A DNA stretch of 64,000 bases from Pseudoalteromonas sp. (lineage in GTDB: Bacteria; Pseudomonadota; Gammaproteobacteria; Enterobacterales; Alteromonadaceae): contig NZ_JAGYIU010000001.1 in NCBI RefSeq assembly GCF_018402495.1, positions 558,001 through 622,000 on the forward strand, read 5' to 3'. Within the stretch, counting starts at the first letter, position 1. Each line of letters starts with the position of its first letter. Both the position numbers and the translations under genes were made by a program. This document shows, piece after piece, positions 9,210 through 17,362 of this stretch. Below the pieces are notes generated by a model. The model saw nothing but the letters and a program-made list of their open reading frames with translations, did no database searches and had not been told where the DNA came from.

Positions 9210-10385
9210 ATGTTTAAACCACAAATTAAAGTGCCAGCAACTTACATGCGCGGCGGCACCAGTAAAGGGGTGTTTTTTAATTTAACCGATTTACCTGCAC
9301 CTGCCCAAGTGGCAGGTGCGGCGCGCGATAGCTTATTATTACGCGTTATTGGTAGCCCAGATGCGTATGGTAAGCAAACAGACGGTATGGGCGGAGCAAC
9401 TTCAAGCACCAGCAAAACAGTTATTTTAAGTAAAAGTGAACAACCCGATCACGATGTTGATTATTTATTTGGCCAAGTCGCCATTGATAAACCGTTTGTT
9501 GATTGGAGTGGTAACTGCGGAAACTTAACCTCTGCCGTGGGCGCGTTTGCCATCAGCAACGGTTTAGTTGATAAATCTCGCGTGCCTGATAATGGCATTG
9601 CTGTTGTACGCGTATGGCAGGCAAACATTAAAAAAAGCATTTTAGTGCATGTACCTATGACTCACGGTGAAGTACAAGAAACCGGTGATTTTGAGTTAGA
9701 TGGTGTGACGTTTCCTTCGGCTGAGGTAAAGCTTGAGTTTATTGACCCAGCTGATGGCGACGGTGCGCTATTTCCTACAGGTAATGTGGTTGATGATTTA
9801 GAAGTACCCGGTGTAGGTATACTAAAAGCAACCATGATCAACGCAGGTATTCCCACTATTTTTGTAAATGCCAGCGATATTGGTTATACCGGTACTGAGC
9901 TACAAGATGATATAAACGCTGATGAAGCCGCACTCACTAAGCTTGAAACCATTCGTGCCTATGGCGCGGTAAAAATGGGACTAATTAATACGATTGATGA
10001 AGCGCAAGCACGCCAACACACACCTAAAGTGGCGTTTGTGGCTGCACCGCTTAATTACAAATCATCAAGTGGTAAGCAGGTTAATGCAAGCGATATAGAT
10101 TTGTTAGTACGTGCAATGTCAATGGGTAAGTTACACCATGCAATGATGGGCACCGCAGCGGTAGCTATTGGCACAGCAGCCGCAATTGACGGAACATTAG
10201 TTAATTTGGCCGCTGGTGGCGGTGCTATTAACGAGGTTAACTTTGGTCACCCATCGGGCACACTTAAAGTAGGTGCAGAGGCGGTTGTTACAAATGGTCA
10301 ATGGCAAGTGACTAAAGCGAGTATGAGCCGCAGCGCACGTGTATTAATGGAAGGCTGGGTAAGAGCGCCATTTGATTATGACTAA
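9210..10385 (+). CDS. prpF: 2-methylaconitate cis-trans isomerase PrpF
   Basis: PrpF is the partner required by AcnD, converting its methylaconitate product to the isomer used by the next hydration step. The 391 residues begin with PATYMRGGTSKGVFF, the family's N-terminal signature, and contain DWSGNCGNLTSAVG near residue 100, the other conserved active-site loop of this diaminopimelate-epimerase-like fold. The ATG lies 12 bp after the acnD stop, implying translational coupling. The operon ends here with an intrinsic terminator; no prpE or prpD is present in the window. Confidence 0.93.
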   Translation: MFKPQIKVPATYMRGGTSKGVFFNLTDLPAPAQVAGAARDSLLLRVIGSPDAYGKQTDGMGGATSSTSKTVILSKSEQPDHDVDYLFGQVAIDKPFVDWSGNCGNLTSAVGAFAISNGLVDKSRVPDNGIAVVRVWQANIKKSILVHVPMTHGEVQETGDFELDGVTFPSAEVKLEFIDPADGDGALFPTGNVVDDLEVPGVGILKATMINAGIPTIFVNASDIGYTGTELQDDINADEAALTKLETIRAYGAVKMGLINTIDEAQARQHTPKVAFVAAPLNYKSSSGKQVNASDIDLLVRAMSMGKLHHAMMGTAAVAIGTAAAIDGTLVNLAAGGGAINEVNFGHPSGTLKVGAEAVVTNGQWQVTKASMSRSARVLMEGWVRAPFDYD

Positions 10386-10422
10386 CTAGCACCCAAAATA
10401 CGTACTATAGTAAAATAATAAG

Positions 10423-10453
10423 CCGCGAACTTAACTTAGTTTGCGGTTTTTTT
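10423..10453 (+). terminator. Intrinsic terminator of the prp operon
   Basis: CCGCGAAC (10423-10430) pairs with GTTTGCGG (10439-10446), with one G-T wobble and an 8-nt loop, followed by seven T. It lies 38 bp after the prpF stop codon. Confidence 0.85.
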
Positions 10454-10609
10454 ATTCAGTCATTCAATAGGTTGTAAAATACACTTTGTTGAGGGTTATT
10501 CAATAAATAGCAGTATTTTTCTGTTATGTCGGTAAATATTCACTTATATTAAAAACGCTTACCTACATTTATAGCTGTTTATTAGAAGTACGTGTTTACG
10601 GAGTTGTTA

Positions 10610-11908
10610 ATGGATTTATCAAGGCTAAATGCAGAAAGGTTGATACAAAATTTACAAACCGGTGTGGTCGTGCATGCACCAGACACAGGAATTTTGTATG
10701 CAAACCCTGCGGCTTTAAATATTTTACGTTTAACAAAAGAGCAAGCGTTAGGGCGCGACTCATTTGATAGTAAATGGAAATTACTGGATGAATTTCGTCA
10801 ACCACTGCAGAGTTCTCATTATCCTGTTAGTGTTGTTATTAAAACCCAAAAACCACTGATGAATGTTGAAATAGGTATATGTGATAGCTCAAGCGACGAA
10901 ATTACATGGGTGCTATGTAACGCTTATCCAGAGTTTGACGAGCAGAACAACATTGCTGAAATAGTCGTCACTTTTATCGATATTACTCATCAAAAACAAG
11001 CTATTCCATTTAAAGAAATTGTTGAATTAGCCAGCGACGTTATTTTAGTAACCGAGGCAACCCCTATTACTGATGATGGCCCTAAAATTGTTTATGCAAA
11101 CCAATCGTTTACTAAAATAACTGGTTATCATTTAGATGAAGTTAGAGGTAAAACGCCGCGCATTTTACAAGGCGCTAAAACTCAACAAGCGACACGCGAT
11201 AAAATTAGGCATGCGCTAGAAAATAAACAGCAAGTATCTGAGCAAATACTAAATTATAAAAAATCAGGTGAGCCTTATTGGATTGATATGAATATTTTTC
11301 CATTAAAAAATGCGTTAGGTGAGTTGGCTTACTATGCTGCGATTGAGCGCGATATTACTAAAATGAAGCAGTATCAAGCACAGCTAAAAGATTTAACCAT
11401 TAAAGATCCGCTTACTAATTTACTCAACCGAAGAGGGTTTATGGAAACAGCTAAGCTTGCACTTGATGCGTGTATTAAAGACAGCCAGCACTTAACCCTT
11501 ACGATGATAGATATAGACCACTTTAAGCGCATTAACGATCGATTTGGCCACGAAGGCGGAGATAGTGTGTTGCAAAGCATAGCTGCTACGTTTAAATCAT
11601 TTTGTGACAGTGACGATATTATAGCCCGTTTAGGAGGAGAAGAGTTTTGCATTGTTTCGCCTACCAAATGTGTCAGTACCGTTGTTAAAACCTTAGCAAA
11701 GTTGCAAGATCATTTAAAAGATAACCCAGTGCAGTTATCAAGTGGCGGGCAGGTGAGTTATACAATAAGCAGTGGTGTATCAAGTTTGACTTCTGAGTCG
11801 TGTTCGCTGCAGGGACTATTAAGAAATGCCGATACAGCACTTTATAATGCAAAAACAACCGGACGGGACCAAACGGTGGTATTTAACCAAAGCCTAGATT
11901 ATGAGTAG
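10610..11908 (+). CDS. PAS-PAS-GGDEF diguanylate cyclase
   Basis: A soluble cytoplasmic sensor predicted to make cyclic di-GMP. The first PAS domain spans about residues 10-120. The second (about 130-255) is LOV-like, with GKTPRILQG near 179 and NYKKSGEPYW, but it has proline where photoactive LOV domains have cysteine. The GGDEF domain (about 265-430) has an intact GGEEF active site near 341. The inhibitory RxxD site is absent: the position holds DSDD. The ATG at 10610 is preferred because GGAG stands 6 nt upstream; an in-frame GTG 18 bp earlier lacks this support. No membrane segment is seen. The signal is unknown. Confidence 0.88.
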   Translation: MDLSRLNAERLIQNLQTGVVVHAPDTGILYANPAALNILRLTKEQALGRDSFDSKWKLLDEFRQPLQSSHYPVSVVIKTQKPLMNVEIGICDSSSDEITWVLCNAYPEFDEQNNIAEIVVTFIDITHQKQAIPFKEIVELASDVILVTEATPITDDGPKIVYANQSFTKITGYHLDEVRGKTPRILQGAKTQQATRDKIRHALENKQQVSEQILNYKKSGEPYWIDMNIFPLKNALGELAYYAAIERDITKMKQYQAQLKDLTIKDPLTNLLNRRGFMETAKLALDACIKDSQHLTLTMIDIDHFKRINDRFGHEGGDSVLQSIAATFKSFCDSDDIIARLGGEEFCIVSPTKCVSTVVKTLAKLQDHLKDNPVQLSSGGQVSYTISSGVSSLTSESCSLQGLLRNADTALYNAKTTGRDQTVVFNQSLDYE

Positions 11909-11950
11909 ATAAAACTGAAACAGGGTCGCTTAACTTTAGCTGCCCAGGGT

Positions 11951-12850
11951 TTAATCGAGGTTATAACACTGCAGTTTTTTGCTTTTTATAAAGGGTTCTA
12001 ATTCATTATTTTCACGCATACTTGCTATCTCTGCGTTAATGTCATCTAGGATAAATTGCCAATTAGGCGTGCTTTTGCTGACTTCGTAATACAAGGCTTT
12101 GTATTCTATGCTTGGCGTTAATGCAACGAGGGCATTAAGCATCATTTTTTTATTTTTGTTTGATAAAGGCGATTTATAAATACTGGCTTTTAGTACTTCT
12201 AAGTCGGCAACAATAAGCTCAACGCGACCATTTAAAAGCAAATGAATAAGCTGATACTCACTGTTAGCAACGATGGTTTTTATTTCGCCTTGTTCAATAA
12301 GTTGATCTAATTCTTTACTATTTTTATATGAACGTACCACCCCCATAACCCTGTTTTTTACAGACTCAATACTGCCATTGTAATTAATACTGTGATCTCT
12401 AAGTGCCACAAATGATAAGTCGCCACCAGGAATGGGCTCAGATAACGCGAGTAACTGATTACGTGTTTTGGTTAAAATGTTTTCTGACATTACATCGTCA
12501 CTAATAAAATACTCAGGAAATAAAATATCAGCTTTGCCTAGTTCAGCTTCACGCACTGCACGCGCCCAAGGGTAAAACTCTATATGTACACCATAGCCGC
12601 GTTTTACTAACATGCTTACTGTGAGTTGATATAACCAGCCCTTATTGCATAAGTTATCGTCTATGTAGGGGGGCCAATTGAGTGTAACTAAGCGAAGAAC
12701 TGTATCGGCTTTTAAATTATAGCCATAGCCGCTTTTGTATTTTTCGCCAGGAAGCGTGATGTTTTTATTGTCGACTGTATAGGTCACTGGCGCAGGTTGT
12801 GCGTAAGTGAAAAATGATAGTACTAAGGCAGCGATTAAAAAAATTCTCAT
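11951..12850 (-). CDS. Periplasmic solute-binding (SBP family 3-like) protein
   Basis: A 299-residue protein with a clear signal peptide (MRIFLIAALVLSFFTYAQPAPV). The mature part carries the periplasmic binding fold of family 3: LRLVTLNWPPYID near residue 52, FYPWARAVREAELGKADILFP near 92, and a second lobe with IVANSEYQLIHLLLNGRVEL near 193. No permease or ATPase lies nearby, so this is probably an orphan binding or sensory protein of the kind common in Alteromonadales rather than part of a full importer. The ligand is unknown; amino acids are the family's usual ligands. It ends convergent with the cyclase gene. Confidence 0.75.
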   Translation of the reverse strand: MRIFLIAALVLSFFTYAQPAPVTYTVDNKNITLPGEKYKSGYGYNLKADTVLRLVTLNWPPYIDDNLCNKGWLYQLTVSMLVKRGYGVHIEFYPWARAVREAELGKADILFPEYFISDDVMSENILTKTRNQLLALSEPIPGGDLSFVALRDHSINYNGSIESVKNRVMGVVRSYKNSKELDQLIEQGEIKTIVANSEYQLIHLLLNGRVELIVADLEVLKASIYKSPLSNKNKKMMLNALVALTPSIEYKALYYEVSKSTPNWQFILDDINAEIASMRENNELEPFIKSKKLQCYNLD

Positions 12851-13045
12851 AAGGATAATGCATTTTTATCTTTAATTTTAAGTGTAGTGCGTTATTTGGA
12901 ATAAACAACTCAAATAGTGAGGTTCTTTTAGTATACAAACAATTAAATATAGCCTTAAAAAGCGATAGCTATTAACATGTAAAGATGAGTAATTTAACTT
13001 TGATACGACATAAAACTAAAGGTCTTTTTACTAGAAGGAATTTTT

Positions 13046-13969
13046 ATGGCTAATAAGCCAATAAGTGAAGACAATCCGTTTGCTAATTTATCTGATGTGC
13101 AGTGTGAGCAGATCCAACATTGGTATCAAAAGCATATTTCTAGAACTTTAAATTCTTTACTTAAAGGCAGCCAGTCAGGGAAAGTAATAGAAAGCAAGCT
13201 AGAAAATTCTTTAAACCAAGCATTTACTCATAGCAAGCAAATAACAACTTATACTGTTGACGGTCATTCTAATATTAAATTAAAAAATGCCAGTGTAATG
13301 GCTGAGCTTAATGATACCCGTGATTTGTTTCATGGTGCGCAACTGAAAATAAATAAGCTAGAACAAAAAATAACAACAAGCGCTGAAGAAATACAATTAC
13401 TAGAGGCACAAAAAAGCGAGTTACAGTTAGAAGTACGTAGCTTAAAGCAACGTTTAAACCATGTACTATCGCGATTAGAGTCACAAGGTGTCTCATTCCA
13501 AAAAAGCCATTATGTAGGGCGTATTTTGGTACACGCACTGCGTGTAAGCTTTCATAGTTGGCAGCAAACTCCCTCAGGAGAGCCGTTCAAAAATCATGAC
13601 TTTTATAAGCTTTTCCCGCGTGTTTTGTATTCAAGCTTATTAAAAGAAATTGAAAAACTATTAGGTGAGCACGATTATAATCAAATAGAGCGTTCGCTTA
13701 GTGACTTTGTATTTAAACAAAAAGGCTCACCTGTAGAGAACTGGCCAGACGAAGACCCGATATACGATACGCGATTAATAAATCAAAAACAGTCTGAGTT
13801 GTTAATAAAGCTACATAGCCAAAAACAGCAGCGAAAAAACTTTACTGCCTATCTAGAAAAACGCCTTTCTAATACTGGCTTTACCCATAAACACAGTGAT
13901 TTATTGATGACTTTAGTTGAATTTGCTACTGGTAATGAAAATAGTCAGTTTTCTAATTACAGCCATTAA
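13046..13969 (+). CDS. Uncharacterised cytoplasmic coiled-coil protein
   Basis: I do not recognise this 307-residue protein. It has no signal peptide or membrane segment. Residues about 85-150 are a strong coiled-coil candidate (LKINKLEQKITTSAEEIQLL and the following Leu/Glu/Lys/Gln-rich stretch). The regions on either side are charged and mixed, and the C-terminus (about 245-300) is again rich in Lys, Gln and Ser. A ribosome binding site (AGAAGGAA) precedes the ATG. It lies between two oppositely oriented solute-binding-like genes, 14 bp from the stop of the second. A structural or adaptor role is possible but unsupported. Confidence 0.6.
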   Translation: MANKPISEDNPFANLSDVQCEQIQHWYQKHISRTLNSLLKGSQSGKVIESKLENSLNQAFTHSKQITTYTVDGHSNIKLKNASVMAELNDTRDLFHGAQLKINKLEQKITTSAEEIQLLEAQKSELQLEVRSLKQRLNHVLSRLESQGVSFQKSHYVGRILVHALRVSFHSWQQTPSGEPFKNHDFYKLFPRVLYSSLLKEIEKLLGEHDYNQIERSLSDFVFKQKGSPVENWPDEDPIYDTRLINQKQSELLIKLHSQKQQRKNFTAYLEKRLSNTGFTHKHSDLLMTLVEFATGNENSQFSNYSH

Positions 13970-13983
13970 TTAATCATAAATGA

Positions 13984-14784
13984 TTAGGGGACTTTAAGAT
14001 AACTTGTATGGTTAGCGTTGTGCTGTTGAAGTCCTAGCTGTTTTAACCTAGCTGATAATTTGTTTTGTGAAAGTGCTTTTATTACCAGCTCATACAGTGT
14101 GTTTATATTAAGTTGGTGTGTTGGGCGAATTAACAGCTGGTGCTTGTAGGTTTGCGCAACGCGCTCTGATATAAGCAATAATTTTTTATTTTTTGGATAG
14201 TTATTAAGGTATTGATTTAAATAAGAACGAGTGACAATAGCAGTATCGCTACGTTTTTTTAGGACTAATTCAATGCTTTTTTTGTGGTTGCTTAGTAACC
14301 TCATCTTATAGTCTTTTTCAAGTATTGAAGGGTTACTTTCAAAGTTTGCTAACTCATAGTGATAACCCAAAATGCCAATAATGGTTTTATTATCTAAGTT
14401 ATCAAACCAAGTTTGTGATTTTGCAAACTGCTTTAAGGCAATAAAGACTTCACTATCTGTTGCGATGACAGGAGAGTTATTTATTACATGATTGTCTTGC
14501 AGCCAACCCCAGTTTGGATCTTCAAAAAAGACCGCATCGAACAAACCTTGCTGATAATCTTTAAAGCGCCGAATAGGTGTGGTGAGCACAAGCTCAAAAT
14601 GATAGTCAGACTGTATTTTATTAAGCTCTAAAATAAGATCTACAGTAAACCCGGAGGCTTGACCGTTAACAATTTCTACATAAGGAGGAAATTCATAGCC
14701 ACCCACTTTAACCAGGGTTTTAGCTTGTGCTTGGCTAATCAAACAAATTAGCAGTGCTAATGTACTAAAAAAAGATAACTTCAT
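13984..14784 (-). CDS. Periplasmic solute-binding (SBP family 3-like) protein
   Basis: A 266-residue protein starting at ATG (MKLSFFSTLALLIC), with a signal peptide ending near SQAQA. The frame also opens at a TTG 18 bp upstream, but the extra residues would only lengthen the signal peptide. Family-3 features are VKVGGYEFPPYVEIVNGQA near the mature N-terminus, GFTVDLILELNK, and DAVFFEDPNWGW. The C-terminal lobe contains TAIVTRSYLNQYL. As with the other binding-like protein nearby, no ABC permease or ATPase accompanies it, and the two share only general architecture. The ligand is unknown. Confidence 0.72.
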   Translation of the reverse strand: MKLSFFSTLALLICLISQAQAKTLVKVGGYEFPPYVEIVNGQASGFTVDLILELNKIQSDYHFELVLTTPIRRFKDYQQGLFDAVFFEDPNWGWLQDNHVINNSPVIATDSEVFIALKQFAKSQTWFDNLDNKTIIGILGYHYELANFESNPSILEKDYKMRLLSNHKKSIELVLKKRSDTAIVTRSYLNQYLNNYPKNKKLLLISERVAQTYKHQLLIRPTHQLNINTLYELVIKALSQNKLSARLKQLGLQQHNANHTSYLKVP

Positions 14785-14943
14785 AGGTATAAAAGCCTTC
14801 AATATTTTCTATGACATTTTAGCTTACATACTACTTATTTAGTAACAAAATATAAATTATCAAACAAATATCTGTTGGAGTAATTTTTTCTAGCGTTATA
14901 AGTAGGTTTTATGCTTTTGTTTAATGTTTGGTGGTTATTCGAT

Positions 14944-15017
14944 GTCGGGTGTTTACCCAACGTCGGGTAGTGTGGCTTCGCCACTTAACCGACCTACGTT
15001 CCCAACAATCAACGTAG
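14944..15017. repeat. REP core A with one 18-bp unit
   Basis: One 18-bp unit (14944-14961) is followed by the REP core starting at 14962: GTCGGG..., the hairpin GTGGCTTCGCCAC, then CCGAC, and a second inverted repeat CTACGTT...AACGTAG reaching about 15016. Four further cores of the same kind start at 15882, 16115, 16332 and 16546, and a solitary relative lies at 49985. It forms the 5' side of the RAYT locus. Confidence 0.85.
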
Positions 15018-15265
15018 GTTGGATAAGCCGGAGGCGCCATCCGACGATGTTGGATAAGCCAAAGGCGTCATGCGGCGATGTTGGATAAGCCAGAGGCGTC
15101 ATCTGACGATGTTGGATAAGCCAAAGGCGCCATCCGACGGTGTTTGATAAGTCAAAGGCGCCATCCGACGGTGTTTGATAAGTCAAAGGCGTCATCCGAC
15201 GATGTTGGATAAGCCAGAGGTGCCATCCGACGATGTTGTATAAGCCAGAGGTATTGGTCGTTCAT
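15018..15265. repeat. 31-bp tandem repeat, seven full units plus a partial
   Basis: Units begin at 15018, 15049, 15080, 15111, 15142, 15173 and 15204, with a partial at 15235. The period is exactly 31 bp. Each unit has the pattern GTTGGATAAGCC...GGCG-CATCCGACGAT and is itself an imperfect palindrome (TTGGAT/ATCCGA). Units differ at a few positions, often alternating between GGCGCC and GGCGTC. The array ends about 15 bp before the RAYT start codon. Confidence 0.92.
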
Positions 15266-15281
15266 TATAAGGAGATTTTTT

Positions 15282-15779
15282 ATGAGGTATCGTCGAAACT
15301 ATCAACCAGGAGGAACGTATTTTTTTACGGTTAATTTGCAGGATCGTAAAAAGTCATTATTGGTGGAGCATATTGATTTATTGCGTGGGGCTGTGCGCTG
15401 GGTAAAAATGCATAAGCCATTTTATATTGATGCGTGGGTGGTGTTGCCTGATCATATGCATGCAGTGTTAACTTTACCAAAAGGTGATAGCGATTATTCT
15501 GGTCGTTGGCGTGAAATTAAAAAACCTTTTTCTAAAGGGTTACCTAAAAACGAATATTTATCACTCGCACGCGTTAATAAAAATGAACGAGGGATTTGGC
15601 AGCGCCGTTTTTGGGAGCATACTATTGTTGATGAACGTGATTATTGGCACCATGTAAATTATGTGCATTTTAACCCGCTTAAACATGGCTTGGTTGAGCG
15701 GGTGATTGATTGGCCTTATTCAAGCTTTCATAAAGCGGTCGCATCAGGAATATACAGCCGTAATTGGTGCGGGGAATAA
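15282..15779 (+). CDS. REP-associated tyrosine transposase (RAYT, TnpREP)
   Basis: A 165-residue Y1 HUH single-strand DNA transposase of the domesticated RAYT group, thought to move or maintain REP elements. It starts MRYRRNYQPGGTYFFTVN, has the metal-binding HUH motif in PDHMHAVLTL near residues 56-65, HVNYVHFNPLKHG near 124-136, and WPYSSFH near 144; the nucleophile should be the tyrosine in the C-terminal helix around NYVHFNP. Length matches RAYTs. A ribosome binding site (AAGGAG) lies before the ATG. REP arrays of one family flank it on both sides, the hallmark of these genes. It appears intact. Confidence 0.93.
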   Translation: MRYRRNYQPGGTYFFTVNLQDRKKSLLVEHIDLLRGAVRWVKMHKPFYIDAWVVLPDHMHAVLTLPKGDSDYSGRWREIKKPFSKGLPKNEYLSLARVNKNERGIWQRRFWEHTIVDERDYWHHVNYVHFNPLKHGLVERVIDWPYSSFHKAVASGIYSRNWCGE

Positions 15780-15782
15780 TTA

Positions 15783-16590
15783 ATACGTTTTATGTAGGCG
15801 TTTTTTGATGTTGGGAGTTTATCCAATGTTGGGAGTTTGTCCAATTTTGGGAGTTTAACCAATGTCGGGAGTTTATCCAACGTCGGGTGGCGTGGCTTCG
15901 CCACTTAACCGACCTACGTTCCCAACAATCAACGTAGGTTGGATAAGCCGGAGGCGCCATCCGACGATGTTGGATAAGCTCGGTGCGTCATGCGACGATG
16001 TTGTATATGTGGGTGCTTTTTGATTTTGGGATATTACCCAACGTCGGGTGTTTATCCAATTTAGGGAGTTTATCCAATTTAGGGAGTTTAACCAATTTAG
16101 GGAGTTTAACCAATGTCGGGTGGCGTGGCTTCGCCACTTAACCGACCTACGTTCCCAACAATTAACGTAGGTTGGATAAGTTCGGGGCGCGCCATCCGAC
16201 GATCTTTGATAAGCCAGAGGTGTCATGCGACGGTGTTGGATATGTGGGTGCTTTTTGATTTTGGGAGATTACCCAACGTCGGGTGTTTATCCAATTTAGG
16301 GAGTTTAACCAATGTCGGGAGTTTATCCAACGTCGGGTGGCGTGGCTTCGCCACTTAACCGACCTACGTTCCCACAATCAACGTAGGTTGGATAAGCCAA
16401 AGGCGTCATCCGACGATGTTGGATAAGCCAGAGGTGTCATGCGACGGTGTTATATATGTGGGTGCTTTTTGATTTTGGGAGATTACCCAACGTCGGGTGT
16501 TTAACCAATTTAGGGAGTTTAACCAATGTCGGGAGTTTATCCAACGTCGGGTGGCGTGGCTTTGCTACTTAATCGACCTACGTTCTTTTT
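15783..16590. repeat. Composite REP array downstream of RAYT, modules B-E
   Basis: Four modules are built as (18-bp unit)n, REP core, (31-bp unit)2, linker. Cores start at 15882, 16115, 16332 and 16546. The 18-bp units (pattern GTTGGGAGTTTATCCAAT) number four before B (15810-15881), four before C (16043-16114), three before D (16278-16331) and three before E (16492-16545). Each linker reads ATATGTGGGTGCTTTTTGAT and closely resembles the sequence just after the RAYT stop (ATGTAGGCGTTTTTTGATG). Module E breaks off within its core at the tRNA-repeat boundary. Open frames across these repeats are artefacts. Confidence 0.9.
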
Positions 16591-16596
16591 ATGAGT

Positions 16597-16947
16597 TGGT
16601 ACGACTGAGTGGATTCGAATCATCGACTCTTGGACCGGGTGATTAAGAGTAGGTAGTGCTTTTTCTTGAGGTGTTTTTTGAATTGGTACGACTGAGTGGA
16701 TTCGAACCAATGACTCTTGGACCGGGTGATTAAGAGTGGGTAGTGCTTTTTCTTGAGGTGTTTTTTTGAATTGGTACGACTGAGTGGATTCGAACCACCG
16801 ACCTCTGGACCGGGTGATCAAGAGTAGGTAGTGCTTTTTCTTGAGGTATTTTTTTGAATTGGTACGACTGAGTGGATTCGAACCACCGACCCTTGGAGCG
16901 GGTGATTAAGAGTAGGTAGTGCTTTTTCTTGAGGTGTTTTTTTGAAT
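16597..16947 (-). repeat. tRNA-Val-derived 88-bp tandem repeat, four units
   Basis: Units begin at 16597, 16684, 16772 and 16860, with the intact tRNA at 16948 continuing the register (steps of 87-88 bp). Read on the minus strand, each unit has AAGCACTACC (D-arm to anticodon-stem region), a replaced anticodon region of the type TACTCTTGATCACCCGGTCCA, then the whole T arm, 3' acceptor strand and CCA. The 5' acceptor strand and most of the D arm are missing, replaced by a T-rich spacer. They lie downstream of tRNA-Val copy 2 in transcription order. Confidence 0.9.
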
Positions 16948-17024
16948 TGGTACGACTGAGTGGATTCGAACCACCGACCCCTACCATGTCAAGGTAGTGC
17001 TCTAACCAACTGAGCTACAGTCGT
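16948..17024 (-). tRNA. tRNA-Val (GAC), copy 2
   Basis: A full 77-nt tRNA with encoded CCA. The acceptor stem pairs ACGACTG with CAGTCGT, the discriminator base is A, the D arm carries AGCTCAGTTGGTTAGAGC, the anticodon arm is CTACC-TTGACAT-GGTAG giving anticodon GAC, and the T loop is GGTTCGAATCC. Layout and length agree with E. coli tRNA-Val(GAC). It is the downstream of two identical copies in this cluster and is followed by the 88-bp repeats. Confidence 0.97.
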
Positions 17025-17050
17025 ACAATATGAAATTCTTAAACTTTGTT

Positions 17051-17362
17051 TGGTACGACTGAGTGTATTCGAACCACCGACCCCTGGACTGGGTGATCAA
17101 GAGTAGGTAGTGCTCTTTCCTTCAACGTACTTTAAATACAGCATTTACTCATTTTGGTACGACTGAGTGGATTCGAACTACTGACCTTTGGACCGGGTGA
17201 TCAAGAGTAGGTAGTGCTTTTTCCTTCAACGTACTTTAAATACAGCATTTACTCATTTTGGTACGACTGAGTGTATTCGAACCACCGACCCCTGGACTGG
17301 GTGCTCAAGAGTAGGTAGTGCTCTTTCCTTCAACGTACTTTAAATACAGCATTTACTCATTT
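17051..17362 (-). repeat. tRNA-Val-derived 104-bp tandem repeat, three units
   Basis: Units begin at 17051, 17155 and 17259 (exact 104-bp steps), continuing into the intact tRNA at 17363. On the minus strand each unit reads AAAGAGCACTACC, a substituted anticodon region ending CAGTCCA or CGGTCCA, then GGGGTCGGTGGTTCGAA and the acceptor 3' strand with CCA. The spacer ends in GTACGTTGAAGGAAAGAGC, which keeps the GTACG of the normal 5' end but lacks the D-arm core. They trail tRNA-Val copy 1 in transcription order. Small differences (GTGTATTCG versus GTGGATTCG) show independent drift. Confidence 0.9.

Noticed and set aside
15018-15265. CRISPR array
   Set aside because: The 31-bp units are directly contiguous with no spacers, vary in sequence and have no cas genes nearby.
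14953-16377. Open reading frames on both strands through the REP arrays
   Set aside because: Their products simply translate the 18-bp and 31-bp repeats, have no ribosome binding sites, and change frame with repeat number.
16537-16987. Open reading frames through the tRNA-derived repeats
   Set aside because: They are translations of the 88-bp units antisense to or along tRNA sequence and have no coding signs.
16597-17362. Extra functional tRNA genes in the repeats
   Set aside because: Each unit lacks the 5' acceptor strand and most of the D arm, so a cloverleaf cannot form.
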